From: Sacculina carcini | Taxonomy: Eukaryota > Arthropoda > Thecostraca > Sacculinidae | DNA length: 64,000 nucleotides | NCBI GenBank assembly: GCA_916048095.2 | Contig: OU696571.1 | Location: forward strand, 6,766,001-6,830,000 | Direction: 5' to 3' | In this document: piece by piece, positions 31,583-43,844 of the stretch | How positions within the stretch are numbered: the stretch's first letter is position 1 | Layout: each line of letters opens with the position of its first letter | The notes under the pieces: model-generated | Told to the model about the DNA's origin: nothing | Databases searched by the model: none | The model's input: only the letters and a program-made list of their open reading frames with translations | Translations under genes and position numbers: made by a program

Positions 31583-34500
31583 TATATTGGTATTAAGTAT
31601 GGTCTGAATTGACTGCTATATCAGTACTCTCTATAATCATGTTTCCTTTTCACCTTGATTATGAGATATATTGGTATTAAGTATGGTCTGAATTGACTGC
31701 TTTACCAAGAGTCTCTATAATCATGTTCTCTTTTCACCTTGCTTATGAGATATATTGGTATTAAGTATGGTCTGAATTGACTGCTTTACCAAGAGTCTCT
31801 ATAATCATGTTTCCTTTTCACCTTGATTGTGAGATATATTGGTATTAAGTATGGTCTGAATTGACTGCTTTACCAAGAGTCTCTATAATCATGTTTCCTT
31901 TTCACCTTGATTGTGAGATATATTGGTATTAAGTATGGTCTGAATTGACTGCTTTATCAAGAGTCTCTATAATCATGTTTCCTTTTCACCTTGATTATGA
32001 GATATATTGGTATTAAGTATGGTCTGAATTGACTGCTTTACCAAGAGTCTCTATAATCATGTTCTCTTTTCACCTTGATTATGAGATATATTGGTATTAA
32101 GTATGGTCTGAATTGACTGCTTTATCAAGAGTCTCTATAATCATGTTTTCTTTTCACCTTGATTATGAGATATATTGGTATTAAGTATGGTCTGAATTGA
32201 CTGCTTTACCAAGAGTCTCTATAATCATGTTTCCTTTTCACCTTGATTGTGAGATATATTGGTATTAAGTATGGTCTGAATTGACTGCTTTATCAAGAGT
32301 CTCTATAATCATGTTTCCTTTTCACCTTGATTATGAGATATATTGGTATTAAGTATGGTCTGAATTGACTGCTTTACCAAGAGTCTCTATAATCATGTTC
32401 TCTTTTCACCTTGATTATGAGATATATTGGTATTAAGTATGGTCTGAATTGACTGCTTTACCAAGAGTCTCTATAATCATGTTTCCTTTTCACCTTGATT
32501 ATGAGATATATTGGTATTAAGTATGGTCTGAATTGACTGCTTTATCAAGAGTCTCTATAATCATGTTTTCTTTTCACCTTGATTATGAGATATATTGGTA
32601 TTAAGTATGGTCTGAATTGACTGCTCTATCAAGAGTCTCTATAATCATGTTTCCTTTTCATTTTGATTATGAGATATATTGGTATTAAGTATGGTCTGAA
32701 TTGACTGCTTTATCAAGAGTCTCTATAATCATGTTTCCTTTTCACCTTGATTATGAGATATATTGGTATTAAGTATGGTCTGAATTGACTGCTTTATCAA
32801 GAGTCTCTATAATCATGTTTCCTTTTCATTTTGATTATGAGATATATTGGTATTAAGTATGGTCTGAATTGACTGCTTTATCAAGAGTCTCTATAATCAT
32901 GTTTCCTTTTCACCTTGATTATGAGATATATTGGTATTAAGTATGGTCTGAATTGACTGCTTTACCAAGAGTCTCTATAATCATGTTTCCTTTTCATTTT
33001 TGATTATGAGATATATTGGTATTAAGTATGGTCTGAATTGACTGCTTTATCAAGAGTCTCTATAATCATGTTTCCTTTTCACCTTGATTATGAGATATAT
33101 TGGTATTAAGTATGGTCTGAATTGACTGCTTTATCAAGAGTCTCTATAATCATGTTTCCTTTTCATTTTTGATTATGAGATATATTGGTATTAAGTATGG
33201 TCTGAATTGACTGCTTTATCAAGAGTCTCTATAATCATGTTTCCTTTTCACCTTGATTATGAGATATATTGGTATTAAGTATGGTCTGAATTGACTGCTT
33301 TATCAAGAGTCTCTATAATCATGTTTCCTTTTCACCTTGATTATGAGATATATTGGTATTAAGTATGGTCTGAATTGACTGCTTTACCAAGAGTCTCTAT
33401 AATCATGTTTCCTTTTCATTTTTGATTATGAGATATATTGGTATTAAGTATGGTCTGAATTGACTGCTTTATCAAGAGTCTCTATAATCATGTTTCCTTT
33501 TCACCTTGATTATGAGATATATTGGTATTAAGTATGGTCTGAATTGACTGCTTTACCAAGAGTCTCTATAATCATGTTCTCTTTTCACCTTGATTATGAG
33601 ATATATTGGTATTAAGTATGGTCTGAATTGACTGCTTTACCAAGAGTCTCTATAATCATGTTTCCTTTTCACCTTGATTATGAGATATATTGGTATTAAG
33701 TATGGTCTGAATTGACTGCTTTACCAAGAGTCTCTATAATCATGTTTCCTTTTCATTTTTGATTATGAGATATATTGGTATTAAGTATGGTCTGAATTGA
33801 CTGCTTTATCAAGAGTCTCTATAATCATGTTTCCTTTTCACCTTGATTATGAGATATATTGGTATTAAGTATGGTCTGAATTGACTGCTTTATCAAGAGT
33901 CTCTATAATCATGTTTCCTTTTCATTTTTGATTATGAGATATATTGGTATTAAGTATGGTCTGAATTGACTGCTTTATCAAGAGTCTCTATAATCATGTT
34001 TCCTTTTCACCTTGATTATGAGATATATTGGTATTAAGTATGGTCTGAATTGACTGCTTTATCAAGAGTCTCTATAATCATGTTTCCTTTTCACCTTGAT
34101 TATGAGATATATTGGTATTAAGTATGGTCTGAATTGACTGCTTTACCAAGAGTCTCTATAATCATGTTTCCTTTTCATTTTTGATTATGAGATATATTGG
34201 TATTAAGTATGGTCTGAATTGACTGCTTTATCAAGAGTCTCTATAATCATGTTTCCTTTTCATTTTTGATTATGAGATATATTGGTATTAAGTATGGTCT
34301 GAATTGACTGCTTTATCAAGAGTCTCTATAATCATGTTTCCTTTTCACCTTGATTATGAGATATATTGGTATTAAGTATGGTCTGAATTGACTGCTTTAC
34401 CAAGAGTCTCTATAATCATGTTTCCTTTTCATTTTTGATTATGAGATATATTGGTATTAAGTATGGTCTGAATTGACTGCTTTATCAATACTCTCTATAA

Positions 34501-34588
34501 TCATGTTTCCTTTTCATTTTGATTATGAGATATATTGGTATTAAGTATGGTCTGAATTGACTGCTTTATCAATACTCTCTATAATCAA
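31583..34588 (+). repeat. 84-bp tandem array, left arm
   Basis: About 36 copies of an 84-bp unit (some 85 bp) containing GAGATATATTGGTATTAAG, GGTCTGAATTGACTGC and TCTCTATAATCATG. Variants alternate (ACCAAGAG or ATCAAGAG; CACCTTGATT or CATTTTTGATT), with higher-order patterns of two and three units. The array is non-coding. Confidence 0.95.
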
Positions 34589-37024
34589 TTTTCAGCCACC
34601 TGATTCATTGTGATCCTGACGTGCTTATTTGTCACATTAATAGACAGTATTTGTCGTGTTATGTATGCTGGTGTTGATATGTAACCTGATCGCATGCCGT
34701 GTTTTGTTTTGTTTTTCAGTTGAGTCGCCGGCGCGCTGTGCATGCAGTCTCGGGGCTCATCACAGTACTTGATCGAGGCTGGGTGGAGGATTGATCATCT
34801 CGTCGCCCACATCGAGATTAAGAACGGTCTTGTATCGTGCTGTATGTAGTGTCTGGTTTCTGGATGTGGCAGGGCAACTGACATGCATTCTCACTGCATG
34901 CGTGTTCAGCCGACGACGACGGTGATTACTAGTTGTTCAGTTATCACGTCCACGTTTCAATTGTTTTCTCGTGTGTTGGCTTGCGTGCATGAGCTGTAGT
35001 GTTTGGTGACGATGTGTGTGTCTGTGTGTGTGTGTGTGTGATTGATTCAGTGGATCGTGTATTGTTATGCAGTAGTGTTACGAGATCGCAGCTTCGCTCG
35101 TACTGTTTTTGCTTCATTATTCAAGTCATGTTTTATATCACCAGTGTTCTTGCACTATTATCTCTTGGCTCGGTTATAGACATTAATTCGTCTCAAATTA
35201 GCACTTTATTGCATTATATTTTTTGCATCGAATTTTCGTTTTTGCGTGTTTTCTTACCTCGTTCGTTCTTACCTCGCCTTGTCTGTGCGATTTTTTCAGC
35301 TCCACACAAAACTTCAAAACCCCACTTCTTCCTAACTTAATTTTGCCTATATCCGCCCGAGTGGTATATTTCGCTTGAAATTCAATATAAATGTTTGTGA
35401 ACTTTTTGCAAACAGTGCTGAATTTTCTCAACTGTTTACCCGTTCTAATTTATCTCTCAATATGTGTTTATTGTTGTGTCTTTTTCTCTGTTTCTCATGT
35501 TGCTTCATGTTATCATATAGTGTCATGTTTCAGTGTTTATTGCACCATGACTGTTTTTGTTTGTGTGGTTTGTCCACTAATTGCGCGCTTGTATAATATG
35601 CTACGTTGTTACTGTTGTTTCGTGGTCTTATGACATGCTTGTATTGTGCATATATTGGCTGGCTATGATATGTATAAGAAATTCAGGGTAACATTATTAT
35701 ATCGTGCGTTATGAGCATTTGGTGGACCTGATTTTTGTTGTAATCATTTGTAATCGTCGTCTCTGTTCTTACATGTCTTCTAACCAATACATTGTTACAT
35801 ATTATATTGTTTAGTGGCGGACAGAGTGCGTAGCGAAACGAAGAGTTTAATTAAGTACATCGTCGAGCACATGTGCTTATTCCAGAAGCGTTTTTCTAGT
35901 GTGTACGTGTAGTTTACCAATATTGTAAATGAAATTCATATTGATTTTCCTATCAGTGTTTGTTTTTCACATTGGCTCTACACACCGTGTCATGTAGTTG
36001 AACTTTTGTGGCGTTGGTCTCATCACGGAGCTTCACTGGACCAATTTTCTGGAACGACTATATGCTGCGACATACACGACTGCAGATCAGATTGTAATGA
36101 CACATAAACAGATTGCTGCAATCTCAGAGAAGACTGTGCGCTCGTGTGCTTGGTAACAGTGTTTTGTATGTTTTGTAACAGCGGAGCGACCTCAAAACTA
36201 CACACAAATATACATGCACACACACATGAATATTTACATTTTCATTTCGTTCAATTTCTACACAATTTTTAAGTTGTGCAGACAGTACAATAATTGCAAT
36301 GTGGACTTGAACAAACGTACACACATACATGTACGTTCATTCATAACAACATACAAACACGTACATTCGGCGTGAGTGTGGATTTATCACTGTCACTGAC
36401 AGGTCCGTTAGAATCCTTCGGCATTTCGGCAAGCAAGCATTTCGGCATCAAGACAGAACGTGATGTATAGCCAAAAGGACCGCACGCACATGTATACAAG
36501 TATAAGCAGTCAGGCAGGCTGGAAAACATGGCTGACAGCCACTAACCCTTCTGCTTTTCAAAACAGGTCTTATTTTCACCATGTATGACCGATATTCCAC
36601 ACCTGCTGACCGATATACACATATCCATACGCACTCACACACAGGCAAACAGAACACCGACCCTCGTCTTCCCCTACACACGCGTACACGCGCACAAACA
36701 CACACAGATACACACAAACATACACCGCCGGCACAGGCACAAAGGCCAGTGACAGCGGCGATATAACATGATAACAGAAAGACGTGCGAATGCAAACGAC
36801 AGTTATGCATAGAAAAACGATATAAATATTTGTATAACATTTGAATATATATAATATTTGAATAGCATTGGTGGACCAAAACAATGCAAATTCATCAAAT
36901 CCTACTATACAAGCTATATACAATGCCAGTAATTATTCACAACAATAATAACATACACATTCAATATCTGAAATGCAAAATATTTGAAGCAAGTGTTTTT
37001 TCAACCAGTTCTTGAAGACATTCA
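34589..37024. repeat. Foldback left arm, unique part
   Basis: About 2.4 kb whose reverse complement returns at 39279-41953. Stretches of several hundred bases are almost identical, including paired ORFs of 143 codons on opposite strands (36448-36879 and 39648-40079) that differ at none or few positions. These ORFs run through GT/CA-rich DNA and are low complexity, so I treat them as a consequence of the inverted repeat. A (GT)n tract lies near 35010-35040. Confidence 0.85.
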
Positions 37025-37419
37025 GAGATCGGGACGATTTTACGTAGAATGGATATTCATTATACAAGCTGGGAGCATAAAACATCGAATATAATGGGTG
37101 TGGCGGGTAGGAAACTTCAACAAGGCATAACAAGGCAATACAACTTATGTATGGCATTTATAATATCCTATACATGTATTTTATTTTGATATATAAATTT
37201 AATTATCAGTGTGTAAATTTCTGGTAAGTGGTTTTTCGTTGCGCATTACGACTCACATTGTAGCTAAGGGTAAGGATTTAGAGACGAGAGCGTCGGTTTT
37301 GCGCACGCATACATGTCTTTTCGCTCACGCACATTTTTACTTGTAACTTCATGCGGTTCTTGTCGCTAGTAGATCCTCGTTGTCAATTATATTGTATGTG
37401 TGTGTGTGTGTGAGTGTGT

Positions 37420-37455
<36 letters not shown>

Positions 37456-39109
37456 TCTTACAGAGTCTAACAACATAGATTTTACTTTGATTTACGCACA
37501 TAGAATCACCCACAAATGCACACACACGCACACACCCACAAACACACATACACATGGACGAAGTTTCGAGCAATCATTAAATTGATTGACTGTATGTATA
37601 GAATCTATGTGAAAAACGAAAACACAGAAACAATGTTATTTACAAATACAATAAGTGTGTTTGCATGTGTGTATGTGTATGTGTGTGAGTGTGTGTGAGT
37701 GTGTATGTATGTGCGATCGCTCCGCTTCTACAAGCGTGTCAGAACAGTTCGCAGAAATGAAGCAGAAATCGCAGATCGCAGGTAAGTTTCTAGCAATCGC
37801 TCAACTGAATGACAGTGTGTAGAATGACAGTGAAAAACAAACACTAATAGAAAAACCAATGTTAATTACATTTACAATGTTGGTAAGCTACACATACACG
37901 CTCGAAAAAAGGTTCTGGAACACGCACATACACGACGATATACTAAACACTATAATTAAACGCTCTATTTTACTATGCGTTCTGTCCGCCACTGTGCATT
38001 TGCAAACACTGCTGAGTAATTTAAACACTCGCTGCAATACATGTTCAGCACACAGATACGCACACCTGTACACACCAATGTGTCGTTGGTGACACGCACA
38101 CACACACATGTACGGTCTAGGTCACAATAGATTTATTATTCTAGATCACAATAGCTGGTATCTCGTTGTTTACATTAGTTTGCATATATGCAGTAGGAGG
38201 CCAGAACGTCGGTCTTGTGCACGCAAATTTACATTCATTACTGTAAACACAATGGGTATCCACGCTGATTGTTGCTAGTTGCTCGAGTAATAGTACCACC
38301 GTGGGGACGTGTATTTTATAGTTGTATATTATAGTTGTTGCAATGCACTGTGCTGACCTTTTAGTACTCGTAAATTAAGAGTTGGTGTCTAGCTTGGAGC
38401 TGAATAGCGTAATATGCAGCGCTTGTTAGACGTATTGAAGCAGCTGTTTTTAACATTCTGGGTCGTATACACAAATGGTAGAATGTGTTTGGAAAGCGAG
38501 ATAGTTGAGATAGATTCTGAGGGGATGTACAGCTGAGAGGATGTGTTTGAGACCGACGCAATGCATTCATCTGTTTGAACTGGACGTCAATAGTTAACGC
38601 GGCACACCACTCTAAGAGGCCTGCACGACATCATGATTATAAAACTAGATCACATTGACAAACTGTTTCGGTTTGTAGCCTTGCAGACTGTAACAAACTG
38701 TTTTCAACAAACTGATCACAGTAACAAACTGTTATATTTGGTGCCGTGCTTCACGACCAAACAGCGCTGTTATAGCAACGCTGGCTTACAAAAATGTTCA
38801 TGGTTTAGACGAATATCATAATATACCGATATTTGATATTGTCTGTTTATAGATGAATATTCATTTATTTGCTCACACACACACACACACACACACGCAG
38901 ACACACACTCGTCTCTTGCCTCTTTTCGGAAGTTACAAATATTTCGCTTTTTACTGGTAACATGTAATCTACTTGCTATTAAATTACGTATTTTGTGAAC
39001 TGTTGAATCAGCAGAAATTAAATTTCTATTAAATTAAATTAAATTAAATGATACGCTTTAACAACATAGATTTCACTTTGTTTTGCGCACACAGCCTCAA
39101 TCACATATG

Positions 39110-39157
<48 letters not shown>

Positions 39158-39278
39158 TAAACAAGCACACATACACGTTTTTATCCCTCTCTCCATTTTC
39201 AGTGATCTCTCAGAGGTATCCCCACTATGCACCTATGCGCGGTGTGTGTATATATGTGTGTGCATGTGTGTGCATGTT
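37025..39278. other. Foldback loop
   Basis: Non-coding, rich in (GT)n and (CA)n tracts (37396-37451, 37660-37710, 38872-38895, 39108-39154). It contains diverged pieces of the arm: 37840-37995 matches the right-arm segment 40553-40715, with the conserved ending CTGTCCGCCACT. A CAACATAGATTT(T/C)ACTTTG repeat occurs at about 37470 and about 39062. Confidence 0.6.
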
Positions 39279-39330
39279 GGATGGATGTCTTCAAGAACAG
39301 GTTAAAAATCAATTGCTTCAAATATTTTGC

Positions 39331-39483
39331 ATTATATATCGATATCTAATAAATAATCAAAAACTATCTTATCTATCTAATCTACAATATCTAATCTACA
39401 ATATCTATCTGTCCATTTACATGATCTATCTTATCTATCTAACATCAATCAATATTAATATCTTATATTATCTTTAAATATCA
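39331..39483. repeat. GATA/TATC-rich insertion in the right arm
   Basis: A stretch of ATCTATCT/AATCTAC simple repeats and AT-rich DNA that the left arm lacks. On either side the arm homology continues. Confidence 0.6.
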
Positions 39484-41953
39484 AATATTTAAACACTTGC
39501 TCCAAATATCTGATGATCGGAAAATTCTGCATAAAGCCGAAGTATTCGCTGTGAATGAGATATTGAATGTGCATGTTATAATTGTTGTAAATAATTTCTG
39601 GCATTGTATATAATTTGTATTGTAGGATTTGATGAATTTGCATTGTTTTGGTCCACCAATGCTATTCAAATATTATATATATTCAAATGTTATACAAATA
39701 TTTATATCGTTTTTCTATGCATAACTGTCGTTTGCATTCGCACGTCTTTCTGTTATCATGTTATATCGCCGCTGTCACTGGCCTTTGTGCCTGTGCCGGC
39801 GGTGTATGTTTGTGTGTATCTGTGTGTGTTTGTGCGCGTGTACGCGTGTGTAGGGGAAGACGAGGGTCGGTGTTCTGTTTGCCTGTGTGTGAGTGCGTAT
39901 GGATATGTGTATATCGGTCAGCAGGTGTGGAATATCGGTCATACATGGTGAAAATAAGACCTGTTTTGAAAAGCAGAAGGGTTAGTGGCTGTCAGCCATG
40001 TTTTCCAGCCTGCCTGACTGCTTATACTTGTATACATGTGCGTGCGGTCCTTTTGGCTATACATCACGTTCTGTCTTGATGCCGAAATGCTTGCTTGCCG
40101 AAATGCCGAAGGATTCTAACGGACCTGTCAGTGACAGTGATAAATCCACACTCACGCCGAATGTACGTGTTTGTATGTTGTTATGAATGAACGTACATGT
40201 ATGTGTGTACGTTTGTTCAAGTCCACATTGCAATTATTGTACTGTCTGCACAACTTAAAAATTGTGTAGAAATTGAACGAAATGAAAATGTAAATATTCA
40301 TGTATATGCATGTATATTTGTGTGTAGTTTTGAGGTCGCTCCGCTGTTACAAAACATACAAAACACTGTTACGAAGCACACAAGCGCACAGTCTTCTCTG
40401 AGATTGCAGCAATCTGTTTATGTGTCATTACAATCTGATCTGCAGTCGTGTATGTCGCAGCATATAGTCGTTCCAGAAAATTGGTCCAGTGAAGCTCCGT
40501 GATGAGACCAACGCCACAAAAGTTCAACTACATGACACGGTGTGTAGAGCCAATGTGAAAAACAAGCACTGATAGAAAAATCAATATGAATTTCAATTAC
40601 AATATTGGTAAATTACACGTACACACTAGAAAAACGCTTCTGGAATAAGCACATGTACTCGACGATGTACTTAATTAAACTCTTCGTTTCGCTACGCACT
40701 CTGTCCGCCACTAAACAATATAATATGTAACAATGTATTGGTTAGAAGACATGTAAGAACAGAGACGACGATTACAAATGATTACAACAAAAATCAGGTC
40801 CACCAAATGCTCATAACGCACGATATAATAATGTTACCCTGAATGTCTTATACATATCATAGCCAGCCAATATATGCACAATACAAGCATGTCATAAGAC
40901 CACGAAACAACAGTAACAACGTAGCATATTATACAAGCGCGCAATTAGTGGACAAACCACACAAACAAAAACAGTCATGGTGCAATAAACACTGAAACAT
41001 GACACTATATGATAACATGAAGCAACATGAGAAACAGAGAAAAAGACACAACAATAAACACATATTGAGAGATAAAGTAGAGCGGGTGAACAGTTGAGAA
41101 AATTCAGCACTGTTTGCAAAAAGTTCACAAACATTTATATTGAATTTCAAGCGAAATATACCACTCGGGCGGATATAGGCAAAATTAAGTTAGGAAGAAG
41201 TGGGGTTTTGAAGTTTTGTGTGGAGCTGAAAAAATCGCACAGACAAGGCGAGGTAAGAACGAACGAGGTAAGAAAAACGCAAAAACGAAAATTCGATGCA
41301 AAAAATATAATGCAATAAAGTGCTAATTTGAGACGAATTAATGTCTATAACCGAGCCAAGAGATAATAGTGCAAGAACACTGGTGATATAAAACATGACT
41401 TGAATAATGAAGCAAAAACAGTACGAGCGAAGCTGCGATCTCGTAACACTACTGCATAACAATACACGATCCACTGAATCAATCACACACACACACACAG
41501 ACACACACACACACACACACACACACACATCGTCACCAAACACTACAGCTCATGCACGCAAGCCAACACACGAGAAAACAATTGAAACGTGGACGTGATA
41601 ACTGAACAACTAGTAATCACCGTCGTCGTCGGCTGAACACGCATGCAGTGAGAATGCATGTCAGTTGCCCTGCCACATCCAGAAACCAGACACTACATAC
41701 AGCACGATACAAGACCGTTCTTAATCTCGATGTGGGCGACGAGATGATCAATCCTCCACCCAGCCTCGATCAAGTACTGTGATGAGCCCCGAGACTGCAT
41801 GCACAGCGCGCCGGCGACTCAACTGAAAAACAAAACAAAACACGGCATGCGATCAGGTTACATATCAACACCAGCATACATAACACGACAAATACTGTCT
41901 ATTAATGTGACAAATAAGCACGTCAGGATCACAATGAATCAGGTGGCTGAAAA

Positions 41954-43514
41954 TTGATTATAGAGAGTATTGATAAAGCAGTCAATTCAGACCATACTTA
42001 ATACCAATATATCTCATAATCAAAATGAAAAGGAAACATGATTATAGAGAGTATTGATAAAGCAGTCAATTCAGACCATACTTAATACCAATATATCTCA
42101 TAATCAAAATGAAAAGGAAACATGATTATAGAGAGTATTGATAAAGCAGTCAATTCAGACCATACTTAATACCAATATATCTCATAATCAAGGTGAAAAG
42201 AAAACATGATTATAGAGACTCTTGATAAAGCAGTCAATTCAGACCATACTTAATACCAATATATCTCATAATCAAAATGAAAAGGAAACATGATTATAGA
42301 GAGTATTGATAAAGCAGTCAATTCAGACCATACTTAATACCAATATATCTCATAATCAAAAATGAAAAGGAAACATGATTATAGAGACTCTTGGTAAAGC
42401 AGTCAATTCAGACCATACTTAATACCAATATATCTCATAATCAAGGTTAAAAGGAAACATGATTATAGAGTATTGATAAAGCAGTCAATTCAGACCATAC
42501 TTAATACCAATATATCTCATAATCAAGGTTAAAAGGAAACATGATTATAAAGTATTGATAAAGCAGTCAATTCAGACCATACTTAATACCAATATATCTC
42601 ATAATCAAGGTGAAAAGAAAACATGATTATAGAGACTCTTGGTAAAGCAGTCAATTCAGACCATACTTAATACCAATATATCTCATAATCAAGGTGAAAA
42701 AGAAACATGATTATAGAGAGTACTGATATAGCAGTCAATTCAGACCATACTTAATACCAATATATCTCATAATCAAAATGAAAAGGAAACATGATTATAG
42801 AGAGTATTGATAAAGCAGTCAATTCAGACCATACTTAATACCAATATATCTCATAATCAAGGTGAAAAGAAAACATGATTATAGAGACTCTTGGTAAAGC
42901 AGTCAATTCAGACCATACTTAATACCAATATATCTCATAATCAAGGTGAAAAGGAAACATGATTATAGAGAGTACTGATATAGCAGTCAATTCAGACCAT
43001 ACTTAATACCAATATATCTCACAATCAAAAATGAAAAGGAGACATGATTATAGAGACTCTTGGTAAAGCAGTCAATTCAGACCATACTTAATACCAATAT
43101 ATCTCATAATCAAGGTGAAAAGAAAACATGATTATAGAGACTCTTGGTAAAGCAGTCAATTCAGACCATACTTAATACCAATATATCTCATAATCAAGGT
43201 GAAAAGAAAACATGATTATAGAGTATTGATAAAGCAGTCAATTCAGACCATACTTAATACCAATATATCTCATAATCAAGGTGAAAAGGTAACATGATTA
43301 TAGAGACTCTTGGTAAAGCAGTCAATTCAGACCATACTTAATACCAATATATCTCATAATCAAGGTGAAAAGAGAACATGATTATAGAGACTCTTGGTAA
43401 AGCAGTCAATTCAGACCATACTTAATACCAATATATCTCATAATCAAGGTGAAAAGGAAACATGATTATAGAGAGTACTGATATAGCAGTCAATTCAGAC
43501 CATACTTAATACCA
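41954..43514 (-). repeat. 84-bp tandem array, right arm
   Basis: About 18-19 copies of the same 84-bp unit in inverse orientation, half the number in the left arm. A few units are short by about 6 bp (the TATAGAGTATTG variants at about 42465 and 42545), which the left arm does not show. Confidence 0.95.
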
Positions 43515-43819
43515 AAATACTACTAGTAAGAAAGATAACCACGTACCATCAAAATGACCACTGCAGAACACACGCCAAAGACCGAGAACGAACACAAACG
43601 ACGCGCACCAAAGATACACTGTCGAGTATGAGTGGTCAACCGGGAAATCTGGTGATAAACCAAGGTGTCGAACGAAGTGGCTTACAATTTCTCTATGGCT
43701 TGCTGGCATCACTGCTAGACCTAAATACGTCACTCGTTCGGAAGTCGATGACGTAACAGGTATGTACAGTGCAAAACAGCGTCGCGTGAAGTGGATGTCG
43801 CACCAAAGGTACTAGACTC
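43515..43819. repeat. Foldback right outer segment
   Basis: About 305 bp outside the array, the inverse of 31283-31582. Paired 75-codon ORFs (31369-31596 and 43506-43733) mirror each other with only a few changes. They have no recognisable domain. Confidence 0.75.
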
Positions 43820-43844
43820 CCATGTCGCATCTTGGGCCGTCACA

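Larger units (their letters stand above)
31283..43819. mobile_element. Giant foldback element with 84-bp repeat arms
   Basis: 12,537 bp with inverted ends GAGTCTAGTACC...GGTACTAGACTC and a perfect 9-bp duplication CCATGTCGC (31274-31282 and 43820-43828), which restores the tip of copy C when removed. The left arm is 31283 to about 37024 and the right arm about 39279 to 43819, around a loop of about 2.25 kb. The arms contain tandem 84-bp arrays. Long inverted repeats made of tandem units plus 9-bp duplications are the features of foldback elements, some of which are MULE relatives. No transposase is encoded, so movement would be in trans. Confidence 0.85.
28999..43844. mobile_element. TIR transposon copy C, hosting the foldback element
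   Basis: The left tip TGTGACGGCCCAAGATGCGA starts at 28999 and the right tip GGGCCGTCACA ends at 43844. The target duplication TCGG is perfect (28995-28998 and 43845-43848). The inverted repeats are about 310 bp (28999-29311; about 30872-31282 plus 43820-43844). Compared with copies A and B, about 1 kb of interior is missing and two LINE fragments are present. The right tip is interrupted by the 12.5-kb foldback element. No transposase is encoded. Confidence 0.85.

Noticed and set aside
31583-34588. CRISPR-like array of regular repeats
   Set aside because: The repeats are contiguous 84-bp units with no unique spacers, in a eukaryotic foldback element with an inverse partner. It is a tandem satellite-like array.
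36448-40079. Paired 143-codon Cys/Val-rich ORFs in the foldback arms
   Set aside because: They run through GT/CA repeats and are duplicated only because the arms are inverted copies. There is no domain and no start context of note.
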